64,000 bases of DNA, from NCBI GenBank assembly GCA_002841275.1, contig PHET01000006.1, positions 44,696 to 108,695 on the forward strand, given 5' to 3'. Below are positions 10,367 to 20,222 of this stretch, in pieces (the first letter of the stretch is position 1; each line of letters starts with the position of its first letter). The stretch comes from Actinobacteria bacterium HGW-Actinobacteria-7. Lineage in GTDB: Bacteria; Actinomycetota; Coriobacteriia; Anaerosomatales; PHET01. A program made the position numbers and the translations under genes. The notes below the pieces were generated by a model, which was not told the origin of the DNA, did not search any database, and worked only from the letters and a program-made list of their open reading frames with translations.

Positions 10367-12385
10367 CTAGACCGCTTCGTCCAGCGGCTCGAGGAACTGG
10401 CTGTTGTACAGGTCGTAGTAGAACCCGTGCTGGCTGATGAGCTCCTCGTGGTTGCCGTGTTCGATGATCTGGCCCTCGTTCATGACCAGGATCGTGTCGG
10501 CGTCCCGGATGGTCGAGAGGCGGTGCGCGATGACGAAGCTCGTGCGGTTCTGCATGAGCTCGGTCATGGCCTTCTGGATCAATGCCTCGGTACGCGTGTC
10601 GACCGAACTGGTCGCCTCGTCGAGGATCAGTATCCGCGGGTCGGCGAGGAAGGCACGGGCGATGGTGAGCAACTGCTTCTGGCCCGCCGAGATATTCGAG
10701 ACGTCGTCGTTGAGTACGGTCTCGTAGCCATCAGGCAGCGTGCGCACGAAGTGGTCGACGTAGGCCATGCGCGCGGCAGCCTCGATCTGCTCGGCGTCGG
10801 CGGTCTCTGAGCCATACGCGAGGTTCTCTCGGATGGTGCCACCAAACAGCCACGTGTCCTGCAGCACCATCCCGAAGGTCGTGCGCAGGTTGTCGCGGGT
10901 CAGCTCGCGGATGTCGATGCCGTCGACCAGGATCGCGCCGCCGTCCAGCTCGTAGAAGCGCATGAGTAGGTTCACGAGCGTGGTCTTGCCCGCACCCGTG
11001 GGCCCAACGATTGCCACGGTCTGGCCGGGCTCGGCCTCGAGGTTGAGGTTCTCGATCAGCGGCACGTCGGGCTTGTAGGAGAAGGTGACGTCACGGAACT
11101 CGACGTGGCCCTGGGCGTTAGCGAGCACCTGGGGTGTCTCGGTGTCCGGGATCTCCTCGGCGGCATCCAGCAGTTCGAAGACGCGCTCTGCCGAGGCGAT
11201 CGTGGACTGCAGGACGTTCGCGATCGACGCGGTCTGGATGATGGGCTGGGTGAACTGGCGCGAGTACTGGATGAATGCCTGCACGTCACCCAGCGTGACG
11301 CGACCTTGCGCCACGCGGAGCCCGCCGATGACCGCGATACCCACGTAGTTGAGGTTGTTCAGGAAACTCAGCGACGGCTGGATGGTGCCCGAGATGAACT
11401 GTGCCTTGAAGCTGGCCTCGTACAGGCCCTCGTTCTCGCGGTCGAAGATCTCGATGGCCTCGGCCTGGCGGCCGAAGACTTTGACCACGTTATGGCCGGT
11501 GTGCATCTCCTCGACGTGCCCGTTGAGCTTGCCGGTGCGGTCCCACTGAGCCACGAACTGCTTCTGTGACTGCTTGGCGATCAGTATGGTCACGCCCACT
11601 GACAGCGGGATGACCAGCAGGGAGAGCGACGCGAGCAGGGGGCTGATCCAGAACATCATGGCCAGCGTGCCGATGATGGTGAACACCGCGGTGATGATCT
11701 GGGTGGCGCTCTGCGAGAGCGTGTTGGCGATGTTGTCGATGTCGTTGGTGACCTTGCTCAGGATGTCGCCGCGCGAGGTGTCGTCGAAGTACTTGAGCGG
11801 CAGCCGGCCCAGCTTCTTGTCGACCTCCTTGCGCAAGCCGTACACGGTGCGTTGTGCGACGCCGGCCATCAGGTACTGCTGCAGCCAGCCGAAGAGCGCG
11901 CTGAGCAGGTAGATCCCCACCAGCAGCAGGAGGATCTGGCCGATGGCGTGGAAGTCCACGCCCTTACCAGGCTGGATGTTCAGGCCACTGAGCATCTGGG
12001 CGAACTGGTCTTTGCCCTGCGCCTTCAGGCCGGCGACCACCTGGGCCTTTGACACACCTGCGGGGAGATTCTTACTCAGGATGCCCTCGAAGAGCAGGTT
12101 GGTGGCGCGACCCAGGATCTTGGGTCCCACGATGGAGAACGAGACGCTCACGATGGCGAGCACCATGATGAGAATCAGCATCCACTTGTGAGGCTTCAGG
12201 TAGCCGGCCAGACGCTTGAACGAGCCCTTGAAGTCCTTGGTCTTCGCCGCGGGCGCCATGCCATGTCCGAACATGCCGCCGGGGCCGCCTGGGCCGCGAC
12301 CCGGGCCGCGACCGGGACCACCGGGTCCGCCAGGACGGGGAGCGGGAAGTTCGTCGTGCTTCTCGTTGTGGGTCGCGTCGCTCAC
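10367..12385 (-). CDS. ABC transporter, permease-ATPase fusion
   Basis: Six-TM region then VAIVGPTGAGKTTLVNLLMRFY, ISAGQKQLLTIARAFLADPRILILDEATSSVD. GTG start at 12385 preferred over the longer ORF start. Confidence 0.93.
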   Translation of the reverse strand: MSDATHNEKHDELPAPRPGGPGGPGRGPGRGPGGPGGMFGHGMAPAAKTKDFKGSFKRLAGYLKPHKWMLILIMVLAIVSVSFSIVGPKILGRATNLLFEGILSKNLPAGVSKAQVVAGLKAQGKDQFAQMLSGLNIQPGKGVDFHAIGQILLLLVGIYLLSALFGWLQQYLMAGVAQRTVYGLRKEVDKKLGRLPLKYFDDTSRGDILSKVTNDIDNIANTLSQSATQIITAVFTIIGTLAMMFWISPLLASLSLLVIPLSVGVTILIAKQSQKQFVAQWDRTGKLNGHVEEMHTGHNVVKVFGRQAEAIEIFDRENEGLYEASFKAQFISGTIQPSLSFLNNLNYVGIAVIGGLRVAQGRVTLGDVQAFIQYSRQFTQPIIQTASIANVLQSTIASAERVFELLDAAEEIPDTETPQVLANAQGHVEFRDVTFSYKPDVPLIENLNLEAEPGQTVAIVGPTGAGKTTLVNLLMRFYELDGGAILVDGIDIRELTRDNLRTTFGMVLQDTWLFGGTIRENLAYGSETADAEQIEAAARMAYVDHFVRTLPDGYETVLNDDVSNISAGQKQLLTIARAFLADPRILILDEATSSVDTRTEALIQKAMTELMQNRTSFVIAHRLSTIRDADTILVMNEGQIIEHGNHEELISQHGFYYDLYNSQFLEPLDEAV

Positions 12386-14109
12386 GCTACCTCCTCCTCG
12401 GACATCTGCGAGAAGACGATCTCGCGGTAGGTTTCGTTGTCTTCCAGCAGCTCGGCATGCGTGCCCATGCCCACGATTCGGCCGGCGTCGAGCACGATGA
12501 TGCGGTCGGCGTTCATGATGGTGCTCACGCGCTGGGCGACGATGAGCACCGTTGAATCGCGGGTATCGGCGGTGAGCGCCGCGCGCAACTTCGCGTCGGT
12601 GGTGAAATCGAGTGCCGAGAATGAGTCGTCGAAGACGTAGATCTCGGGGCGCTTGACCAGTGCCCGCGCGATGGCGAGCCGCTGACGCTGACCACCCGAG
12701 ACGTTCGAGCCGCCCTGGGTGATGGGGGCGTCGAGCTTCTCGGCCATGGCCGAGACGAACTTCTTGCCCTGGGCGACCTCGAGTGCGTGCCACAGCTCGT
12801 CCTCGGTGGCGTCTTCCTTGCCGTAGCGCAGGTTCTCGGCCACGGTGCCGGTGAACAGGAACGCCTTCTGGGGGATGAATCCGATCTTGTCCCAGACGCG
12901 GTGCTGGGGCATCTCTCGCACATCCACGCCGTCGATGAGCACGGCACCGCTGGTCACGTCGAAGAAGCGGGGGATGAGGTTGATGAGCGTCGATTTACCG
13001 CAGCCGGTACTGCCCACGATCGCGGTGACCTCGCCGGGCGTCGCGGTGAACGAGATGCCGCAGAGCACGGGCTCCTCGGCGCCGGGATAACGGAACTCGA
13101 CGTCGCGGAACTCGAGGCGACCGCAGGTCTCACTCTCTGCGGCGGGGAGCTCGGGGTCGCAGATGGCGGGCTCGGTGTCGAGCACGGCCTTGATGCGGGT
13201 CCACGAGGCGGCGGCGCGGGGCACCATCACGAACATGATGGTCGCCATCATCACCGACATGAGGATCTGCATGATGTAGGTCAGGAATGCGGTGAGGTTG
13301 CCGATGGGCATGCCGCCGTGGTCCACGCGCAGCCCACCGAACCACATGATCGCGACCGTGGAGAGGTTGAAGATCGCCATCAGCGCCGGGATCATCGCCG
13401 CGAAGATCCGGTTGACCGCCAGAGACACCTCGGTCAGATCGGCGTTGGCGACGTCGAAACGGTGCTCCTCGTAGTTGGTGCGCACGAACGCGCGGATGAC
13501 CCGCACGCCCGAGAGCTTCTCGCGCGTGACCTGGTTCACCCGGTCGACGCGCACCTGCATCTGCTTGAACAGCGGCATCGCGCGGACCAGCATGGTGCCG
13601 ATGAGCACGCCCATGAGCGGGATGATGACCACGATCAGCGCGGAGAGCGGGACGTCCTGGCGCAGTGCCATGATGATGCCGCCGACCGCCATGAACGGCG
13701 CCGAGATCATCACGTTCAGCATCATCAGCACGACCATCTGGACCTGCTGCACGTCGTTGGTGTTGCGGGTGATCAGCGACGGCGTCCCAAAAATGTTGAT
13801 CTCGGACTGCGAGAAGCTCTCGACGCGGCGGAAGATCGCGCCGCGCACGTCTCGGCCAAACGCCATGGCGGTCTTCGAACCCCAGTACACCGAGATGATC
13901 GAGGTGATGCCCAGCAGGAACGTCACGGCGAGCATGATGCCGCCGGTGCGCAGGATGAACGCGGTGTCGCCCTTGGCCACGCCCTCGTTGATGATCTTCG
14001 CGTTGAGGTCAGGCAGGTAGAGGTTCGTGATCGCCTGGACCAGCAAGAGCACCATCACGAAGATGAGCTGTGGCAGGTAGGGCTTCAGGAAGGACAGCAG
14101 TTTCCTCAT
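12382..14109 (-). CDS. ABC transporter, permease-ATPase fusion (heterodimer partner)
   Basis: TAIVGSTGCGKSTLINLIPRFFDVTSG, VSGGQRQRLAIARALVKRPEIYVFDDSFSALD; overlaps downstream partner by 4 bp. Confidence 0.93.
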   Translation of the reverse strand: MRKLLSFLKPYLPQLIFVMVLLLVQAITNLYLPDLNAKIINEGVAKGDTAFILRTGGIMLAVTFLLGITSIISVYWGSKTAMAFGRDVRGAIFRRVESFSQSEINIFGTPSLITRNTNDVQQVQMVVLMMLNVMISAPFMAVGGIIMALRQDVPLSALIVVIIPLMGVLIGTMLVRAMPLFKQMQVRVDRVNQVTREKLSGVRVIRAFVRTNYEEHRFDVANADLTEVSLAVNRIFAAMIPALMAIFNLSTVAIMWFGGLRVDHGGMPIGNLTAFLTYIMQILMSVMMATIMFVMVPRAAASWTRIKAVLDTEPAICDPELPAAESETCGRLEFRDVEFRYPGAEEPVLCGISFTATPGEVTAIVGSTGCGKSTLINLIPRFFDVTSGAVLIDGVDVREMPQHRVWDKIGFIPQKAFLFTGTVAENLRYGKEDATEDELWHALEVAQGKKFVSAMAEKLDAPITQGGSNVSGGQRQRLAIARALVKRPEIYVFDDSFSALDFTTDAKLRAALTADTRDSTVLIVAQRVSTIMNADRIIVLDAGRIVGMGTHAELLEDNETYREIVFSQMSEEEVA

Positions 14110-14600
14110 GCATCAAGCCTTTCCAATTCGGTTGCCGCGCTATCAGCGAGCAGGTTCATCAGCCGCACCAGCTCTCGGCGGTCATCTTCCGGCAGTGCGC
14201 TCACGGTTGCGTTGATGACGTTGGCGTTCGCGGCGCCCAGGCTCTTGTTGAGCTCGCGGCCGGCGTCGGTGAGCCCGATGCGTGTGAGCCGCTGGTCGGC
14301 CTCGTCGGACCACCGCTCGATCAGTCCGCCAGCCTCCATACGCTGCAGCATGGTGGTGACAGTTGCCGGCGCGAGGTGCAGGAACCCGGCGAGATCGCGC
14401 TGGCTCATGCCCTCGTGGCTGGCGATCACCCACAGGCAGCCGGACTGAGCGGGGTGGCCGCCCTTATCGGACATGGTGCGCATGAGGAGTTGGCGGTTCA
14501 GGTGCATCGCGCGCTTGAGCGCTCTGAACACGTCCCAAGAGAGTGGGTCGACGCCCTCGAGTACCGGGTGTTCGAACTCAGGATCGACGTGGTGAGACAC
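14106..14600 (-). CDS. MarR-family transcriptional regulator
   Basis: MSQRDLAGFLHLAPATVTTMLQRMEAGGLIERWSDEADQRLTRIGLTDAGREL; upstream of ABC exporter. Confidence 0.9.
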   Translation of the reverse strand: MSHHVDPEFEHPVLEGVDPLSWDVFRALKRAMHLNRQLLMRTMSDKGGHPAQSGCLWVIASHEGMSQRDLAGFLHLAPATVTTMLQRMEAGGLIERWSDEADQRLTRIGLTDAGRELNKSLGAANANVINATVSALPEDDRRELVRLMNLLADSAATELERLDA

Positions 14601-14680
14601 GAACGGACTTCCTTTCGCAGGTGCTTTCACTCGCGGGTATTGATTCGCAGGCGAAAGGTTAGCACACGAAAGGTTTTCTG

Positions 14681-15709
14681 TCACCGGGCGAAGAACGTCC
14701 GAACATCGTCACTGCGGGCGGCCTTCTGGGCAGGTGAGAGGAACGAGGCCTCGAACGAGTTGAGCGCGAGAGCCTCGAGCTCGTCGCGCGTGACGTCCAG
14801 CGCCTTGATGACCGCAGCGTAGTTGTCGCCAACGTAGCCGCCGAAGTACGCCGGATCGTCCGAGTTCACCGTCGCGACCAGACCCGCGTCGAGCATCTCG
14901 CGCAGGTTGTGCTCCTCCATTGCCGAGAAGACCTTGAGCTTCACGTTCGACAGCGGGCAGACCGTGAGCGGGATGCGCTCCCGCACGAGCCGGGCCACCA
15001 CTTGCGCGTCGTCGAGCGCGTGCACGCCGTGGTCGATGCGTGAGACGTGCAGCACGTCGAGCGTGCGGCGTACGTCGTCAGCCGAGCCCTCTTCGCCAGC
15101 GTGGCTGACGGTCAGGAAGCCGTGGGCCAGAGCCTGCTCGAAGACAGTGGCGAACTTCTCGGGAGGATTGCCCACCTCGGCCGAGTCGAGCCCGACACCC
15201 GTGATGACGTCGCGGTAGGGAAGCGCCTGCTCGAGCGTGGCAAGCGCTTCCTCGGCGCTCAGGTCGCGCAGGAAGCACATGATGAGGCGCCAGGTGATGC
15301 CCAGCGTCTGCTCGCCTTCGCGCAGAGCCGAGACGATGCCCCCCAGCACGGTGTCGAAAGCGACGCCGCGCGCGGTGTGGGTCTGTGGGTCGAAGAACGG
15401 CTCGACGTGGACGACGTTATCGGCCGCCGCCCGGTGCAGGTAGGCCATCGTGAGGTCGTGGAAGTCTCTCTGGGTGACCAGCGCAGAAGCGCCCTCGTAG
15501 TAGATGTCGAGGAAACTCTGCAGATCGTCGAACTCGTAGGCGGCCCGGACCTCATCGACAGAGCCGAAGCGCAACGCGATGCCGTTACGCTCGGCGAGCG
15601 CGAACAGCATCTCAGGCTCGAGTGAGCCTTCGAGGTGCAGGTGCAGCTCGGCCTTGGGCATGCGCCGTGCGAGATTGGTCAGATCAGCGCTGTTCAGGGG
15701 CGTGCTCAT
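14681..15709 (-). CDS. add: adenosine deaminase family
   Basis: MPKAELHLHLEGSLEPEML, VSHAGEEGSADDV, RIDHGVHALDD, NSDDPAYFGG. Confidence 0.92.
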   Translation of the reverse strand: MSTPLNSADLTNLARRMPKAELHLHLEGSLEPEMLFALAERNGIALRFGSVDEVRAAYEFDDLQSFLDIYYEGASALVTQRDFHDLTMAYLHRAAADNVVHVEPFFDPQTHTARGVAFDTVLGGIVSALREGEQTLGITWRLIMCFLRDLSAEEALATLEQALPYRDVITGVGLDSAEVGNPPEKFATVFEQALAHGFLTVSHAGEEGSADDVRRTLDVLHVSRIDHGVHALDDAQVVARLVRERIPLTVCPLSNVKLKVFSAMEEHNLREMLDAGLVATVNSDDPAYFGGYVGDNYAAVIKALDVTRDELEALALNSFEASFLSPAQKAARSDDVRTFFAR

Positions 15710-16206
15710 AGCTCGACGCTCTCCGGAGTCTCGCGCGCATCCCCGAACCATTCAGCTTCGAAGTCGCCGTCAGCTATCTGGCCGATGGGCATCTTGAGGT
15801 ACTTGCCGGTCGCTTCGACGGCCACGGTCCCGTCTTCAAGCACGATCTCGCCCGTGCCTTCGAAGACGCGGCGCGTGTCGCGCGTGATGCGAGCGATGGC
15901 GCGAATAGGTCCGTCCAGTGGGACCGGCTTGCGGAACTTGAGTGTGAGCTCGACGGTCACTCCCCATGCGTCGGGGTCGCTCACGCCCACCGCGCGCCCG
16001 ATGGTCTCGTCGAGGATCGCCGAAGCAATCCCGCCGTGTAGCCGGCCCGGGTAGCTCTGGTGATGGTCCTGAGGCTCGAACACGCCTAGCAGCTCGTCGT
16101 TCTCGAGCTCGTAGAAGCGTGCTTTGAGGCTGTGATCGTTATCTCGGCCGCACACCAGACACATGCGGCTGACGTTTTGGGACTTGAGCACCTTGTGTTG
16201 GGCCAT
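15706..16206 (-). CDS. PaaI-like hotdog-fold thioesterase
   Basis: YPGRLHGGIASAILDETIGRAV motif; N-terminal CLVCGRDN. Confidence 0.85.
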   Translation of the reverse strand: MAQHKVLKSQNVSRMCLVCGRDNDHSLKARFYELENDELLGVFEPQDHHQSYPGRLHGGIASAILDETIGRAVGVSDPDAWGVTVELTLKFRKPVPLDGPIRAIARITRDTRRVFEGTGEIVLEDGTVAVEATGKYLKMPIGQIADGDFEAEWFGDARETPESVEL

Positions 16207-16307
16207 GGCTCCTCGGCATATCTTCGATTGTGGCGTGGAACACCGCCGTCCGAACACGATTGTAGCGGGGTATGCTCGCAGGGACGCCTATTCCACAGGA
16301 GCCCCAG

Positions 16308-17069
16308 ATGAATCCCACGCTCGCGTTGCTCGAATCACGCTGCTCTACCCGGGTCTATGCCCCTGCGCCTATCACGGACGCCGAGAAGAAGGCGATCCTG
16401 CACGCGACATTCCGCGCGCCCACCGGCGGCAACATGTTGTTGTACTCGATAATCGACGTGGTGGATCAGGAACTCAAAGACCGCCTCGCGGTGACCTGCG
16501 ACGACCAACCGTTCATCGCGAAGGCACCGTGGGTGCTCGTGTTCGTGGCCGACTTCCAGAAATGGATCGACGTCTTCGAGTACTCCGACGTCGCCTCGTT
16601 GCCCGACCTCGAGCACCGCTCGACTACGGGTCCGGGCGATCTCATGCTGGCCTGCTCGGACGCGCTCATCGCGGCACAGAATGCCGTCATCGCCGCGGAG
16701 TCACTGGGTATCGGCTCGTGCTACATCGGGGACATCCTCGAAAACGGCGAGATCCATGCGGAGCTGCTGCAGCTGCCCAAGCACACGTTTCCCGTCGCGA
16801 TGCTGTGCTTTGGGCACCCCATGGCCTCGGGAAGGCGGGCGCCGCGCTACACAGAGCACGTGGTCCACACCAACCACTACCACCGCCTGAACGCCGAGGA
16901 ACTCGAGGAAGTATCGCGCGGCCTTGCCGAGACGCACGCACCTCACGGGCTCGCGCCGGGCACTGCTAACTACGGACAGGCCGTCTACCGGCGTAAGTTC
17001 GCGTCCGAGTTCATGCGCGAGATGAACCGTTCGGTTACATGGTGGATGGAGCGCTGGCAGTCGCAGTAG
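16308..17069 (+). CDS. nitroreductase family protein
   Basis: LESRCSTRVYAPAPITDAEKKAILHATFRAPTGGNM; AAESLGIGSCYIGDI. Confidence 0.9.
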   Translation: MNPTLALLESRCSTRVYAPAPITDAEKKAILHATFRAPTGGNMLLYSIIDVVDQELKDRLAVTCDDQPFIAKAPWVLVFVADFQKWIDVFEYSDVASLPDLEHRSTTGPGDLMLACSDALIAAQNAVIAAESLGIGSCYIGDILENGEIHAELLQLPKHTFPVAMLCFGHPMASGRRAPRYTEHVVHTNHYHRLNAEELEEVSRGLAETHAPHGLAPGTANYGQAVYRRKFASEFMREMNRSVTWWMERWQSQ

Positions 17070-17136
17070 GGTACCGACAGCGCTTCCTTGTTACTCTGAC
17101 CATCATGTCGTATCAACTGCGCGGCACTTTGCATGC

Positions 17137-17631
17137 ATGTCGCCGTTCGATGAAAGGTCTCAGGTGCTGCAACTCGTCGCAGGGCTACCGCCCTACATCA
17201 AGTACGTCATTCTCACCGCGGTCCCGTGGGTGGAGCTTCGCGGCTCGATTCCACTGGCGGTGCAGCAGGGGGAGCAGCTCTATCTGCCCATCATCCTAGT
17301 CACCAACATGCTCGTCTTCTTCCCCACGTACTTCATCCTAGGCTGGGTCTACCACCTCATCCCCGAGGGCACGTGGTTGCACCGCAAGCTCGAGGGCGTT
17401 CGCCGCAACGCTCGGCCGCTGGTCGAGAAGTACGGGCTGATCGGCCTCGCGGTGTTCGTCGCGATTCCGCTGCCAGGCACAGGGGCGTACTCGGGTGCTG
17501 CCGCGGCGTGGCTGCTGGGCATGGGCTGGAAGAAGTCGTTCTTCTCGGTAGCCTTGGGGGTTTGCGGTGCGTTCTTCATAGTCTGGGGCCTTTCCGAGGC
17601 GGTCGCCGGCGGATTCAGGTTCTTCGGCTGA
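17137..17631 (+). CDS. small multidrug export-type membrane protein (COG2426-like)
   Basis: PWVELRGSIPLAVQQG...VAIPLPGTGAYSGAAAAWLLGM. Confidence 0.85.
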   Translation: MSPFDERSQVLQLVAGLPPYIKYVILTAVPWVELRGSIPLAVQQGEQLYLPIILVTNMLVFFPTYFILGWVYHLIPEGTWLHRKLEGVRRNARPLVEKYGLIGLAVFVAIPLPGTGAYSGAAAAWLLGMGWKKSFFSVALGVCGAFFIVWGLSEAVAGGFRFFG

Positions 17632-17760
17632 CGCGGTGTCCACGCGACCACCGCGAGCCGTCACCGGGATGTTGCGCTGATGGCATCTCGACGGCACACG
17701 GGTCGGCTAGTCTGGTAGCACGGGGGATGCACCGGCACGCCCGCTGCACAGGAGGCCATC

Positions 17761-18933
17761 ATGTCTGGACGTCGACTACTCGCTATCGTTGTGATCTTCG
17801 TGCTCTCATCGGTTGCGTGGCTGGCGCTTGCCGGCTCGGTACAGATCCGCACCGGCTCGAGCACCGAGCGGCTCGGCGACGCGGTGAGCGGGCTGTGGGG
17901 CACGCCGCAGGTGCAGGAAGCGCCCACGTTCGCCTACACCGGTGGCGACGCCGGCTCGAAGCTCGATATCTCCGGCAGTGACATCACGGCCGACTTCAAG
18001 CTCGACCAGCGCCGCAAGGGGCTGCTGTGGTACGCGACCTACGTGGTCGATTTCAAGGCCGACTACCTCGTGGAAAACCCTCTGTCGAAGCCGACGACCA
18101 TGACGATGTCATTCGTATTCCCTGATGCGACGGGAAGCTATGACGGGTTCATCGTCAACGTGAACGGTACCGACACTCCCGTGCGCTACGAGGAAGGCAC
18201 CGCGAAGGTCAGCTTCGTGGTGGCGCCTAAGGCCAGCGCGCGCGTCGCGACCGGCTACCGCACAAACGGAATGGACTCGTGGTCGTACTCACCCAGTCCC
18301 ACGGGGGCAGGCGTGATCCGTGACTTCAGTCTGCTCATGAACACCGACTTCTCGAAGATCGACTACCCGGCCGATGGCGTGTCTCCCACCGCGTCGAACC
18401 GTTCGGGCAACGGGTGGAAGCTCGAGTGGAGCTACGACAGCGTGGTCAGCGGTCGTCAGATCGGGCTTCAGATGCCCACGCCTCTGAACCCGGGGCCGCT
18501 GGTCGCCCGCATCACGGCGTTCGCTCCGGTCTCGCTGCTGTTCTTCTTCGCCGCGCTCATTCTGCTGACCGCGACGCGCAACGTGAAGCTGCACCCCATC
18601 CACTACGGATTCCTCGCTGCCGCGTTCTTCGCCTTCGACCTGCTGCTGGCCTATCTAGCCGATCAGGTCGACATCAACATCGCCTTCGCGATCGCTGCCG
18701 TCACGTCGGTGGCCCTGGTTGTGGGCTACCTGCGTGTGGTCGTTGGTGGGAACCGCGCGCTCGTCGAGATCGCCATCAGCCAGTTCGTCTTCCTCGTCTT
18801 GTTCAGCTACAGCTTCTTCTTCGAGGGCATCACCGGGCTCGCGATCACCATCGGTGCGGTGCTCACCCTCGCATTCTTCATGATCAGAACGGCGAAAGTT
18901 GACTGGGAGACGGTGTTCCTGCCCCGGCAGTAA
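17761..18933 (+). CDS. CreD-like inner membrane protein
   Basis: N-terminal TM, large periplasmic domain, C-terminal cluster of TM helices; resembles inner-membrane CreD family. Confidence 0.5.
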   Translation: MSGRRLLAIVVIFVLSSVAWLALAGSVQIRTGSSTERLGDAVSGLWGTPQVQEAPTFAYTGGDAGSKLDISGSDITADFKLDQRRKGLLWYATYVVDFKADYLVENPLSKPTTMTMSFVFPDATGSYDGFIVNVNGTDTPVRYEEGTAKVSFVVAPKASARVATGYRTNGMDSWSYSPSPTGAGVIRDFSLLMNTDFSKIDYPADGVSPTASNRSGNGWKLEWSYDSVVSGRQIGLQMPTPLNPGPLVARITAFAPVSLLFFFAALILLTATRNVKLHPIHYGFLAAAFFAFDLLLAYLADQVDINIAFAIAAVTSVALVVGYLRVVVGGNRALVEIAISQFVFLVLFSYSFFFEGITGLAITIGAVLTLAFFMIRTAKVDWETVFLPRQ

Positions 18934-18978
18934 TATCAGTAGCGGCACTTCACCCGGCTTCCCGAGAAGGACCGGCAC

Positions 18979-19623
18979 GTGGCTGCAGACAAGCTGTTTT
19001 GGGAGAACCCGTATCTGACCCGCTGCGAGGCGACGGTCACATCGGTCGATGGCCCGGCCGTCACCGTCGATCGTACGGTTGCTTTTGCGTTCTCCGGCGG
19101 GCAGGCTTCGGACAGCGGGTTCATCGGCGGCTACGAGATCGTCTCGGCGCGTACTGACGGCCCTGAGATCGTCTACACGCTGCCTGCTGGTCATGGACTT
19201 GTTCCCGGCGATATCGTCACCGTCGAGATCGACGCCCGAAAGCGCATCCGGCTCATTAGGCTGCACTTCGCTGCGGAACTCGTGCTCGAGCTGGTCACCA
19301 GGTTCTTTGGCGCCCCGCAGAAGGTGGGCGCCAACATTACCGCCGAGAAGGCGCGGGTCGATTTCGTCTGGGATGGCAGCATCGCGAGCACGTTCACGAT
19401 GCTCGAGCCGGAGTTGCGCAGGCTCGTTGAGGCGGACCTGCCTGTCGAGAGCGACTTCAGCGATGCTGAGGCGCAGCGCAGGTTCTGGCGTGTCGAGGGA
19501 TTCGCGCAGGTTCCCTGCGGCGGGACGCATCCCCGAACGACGGGGGAGGTCGGCTCGGTCAGGCTCAAACGGGTGAACCCCGGCGCCGGTGTCGAGCGAA
19601 TCGAGATCACGCTGGCGGACTAG
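18979..19623 (+). CDS. alanyl-tRNA editing protein (AlaX-like)
   Basis: FSGGQASDSGFIG, RLHFAAELVLELV, FAQVPCGGTHPRTTGEVG. Confidence 0.88.
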   Translation: MAADKLFWENPYLTRCEATVTSVDGPAVTVDRTVAFAFSGGQASDSGFIGGYEIVSARTDGPEIVYTLPAGHGLVPGDIVTVEIDARKRIRLIRLHFAAELVLELVTRFFGAPQKVGANITAEKARVDFVWDGSIASTFTMLEPELRRLVEADLPVESDFSDAEAQRRFWRVEGFAQVPCGGTHPRTTGEVGSVRLKRVNPGAGVERIEITLAD

Positions 19624-19684
19624 GCTCTGTGTGCGACAATCGACGCATTGAGAATCAGCCTGGAGGCGGACTGAGGAGGACCAC

Positions 19685-20080
19685 GTGCAGATATACGACT
19701 GGGACCCGAGTCTCGAAACAGGCAACGAACAGATTGACGAGCAGCACAAGGGGATCTTCGAGCTGGCGCGCAAGCTTCATGAGGCGTGTGAGACGTGCAC
19801 CCCTGAGGGCGATGAGATAGCCGATGCCGTCTACGGCCTCTCGGACTACGTAGTTCAGCACTTCGCCGATGAAGAGGCGTTGATGGAGGCTGCACGCTAC
19901 CCGGAGTTGTCGGTTCACCGAGGCATGCACGACGCGCTCACCGGCGAGGTACTCCATATCACCACCCGCTACTTCAACGAGGAGAACGTCGAGCCTCAGT
20001 CGCTGGCGACCTTCCTCGCTGGGTGGTTGCGTACCCACATCCGTCAGGAGGATCGCCGCTTCGTTGATTTCTCCAGGTAG
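19685..20080 (+). CDS. bacteriohemerythrin
   Basis: WDPSLETGNEQIDEQHKGIFELA, YVVQHFADEEALMEAARYPELSVHRGMHD, THIRQEDRRF. Confidence 0.92.
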   Translation: MQIYDWDPSLETGNEQIDEQHKGIFELARKLHEACETCTPEGDEIADAVYGLSDYVVQHFADEEALMEAARYPELSVHRGMHDALTGEVLHITTRYFNEENVEPQSLATFLAGWLRTHIRQEDRRFVDFSR

Positions 20081-20107
20081 CCCTGCGGCCCGCAGAGGAT
20101 GACGCGC

Positions 20108-20217
20108 GTCGGTCCCGGTAGGGGTCCGCCTGGAGTTCTGCAGCAAGAAAGGCCGCCCTGTCGGGCGGCCTTTCGCAGCGAAGCCTGTCTGAGCGCCGGA
20201 CCCGTACCGGGACCGAC
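20108..20217. repeat. nested inverted-repeat element (copy A)
   Basis: Outer arms 20108-20130 and 20195-20217 pair 21/23; contains the inner hairpin 20148-20173 and the 10-mers AGTTCTGCAG (20134) and CTGTCTGAGC (20185). Confidence 0.8.
20148..20173. terminator. bidirectional rho-independent terminator
   Basis: AAAGGCCGCCC-TGTC-GGGCGGCCTTT, perfect 11-bp stem with A/T ends, between convergent genes. Confidence 0.8.
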
Positions 20218-20222
20218 CGACC

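Noticed and set aside
12787-14448. 553-aa plus-strand ORF opposite the ABC exporter
   Set aside because: Low-complexity H/D/R-rich shadow ORF; opposite strand encodes a clear ABC transporter and MarR regulator.
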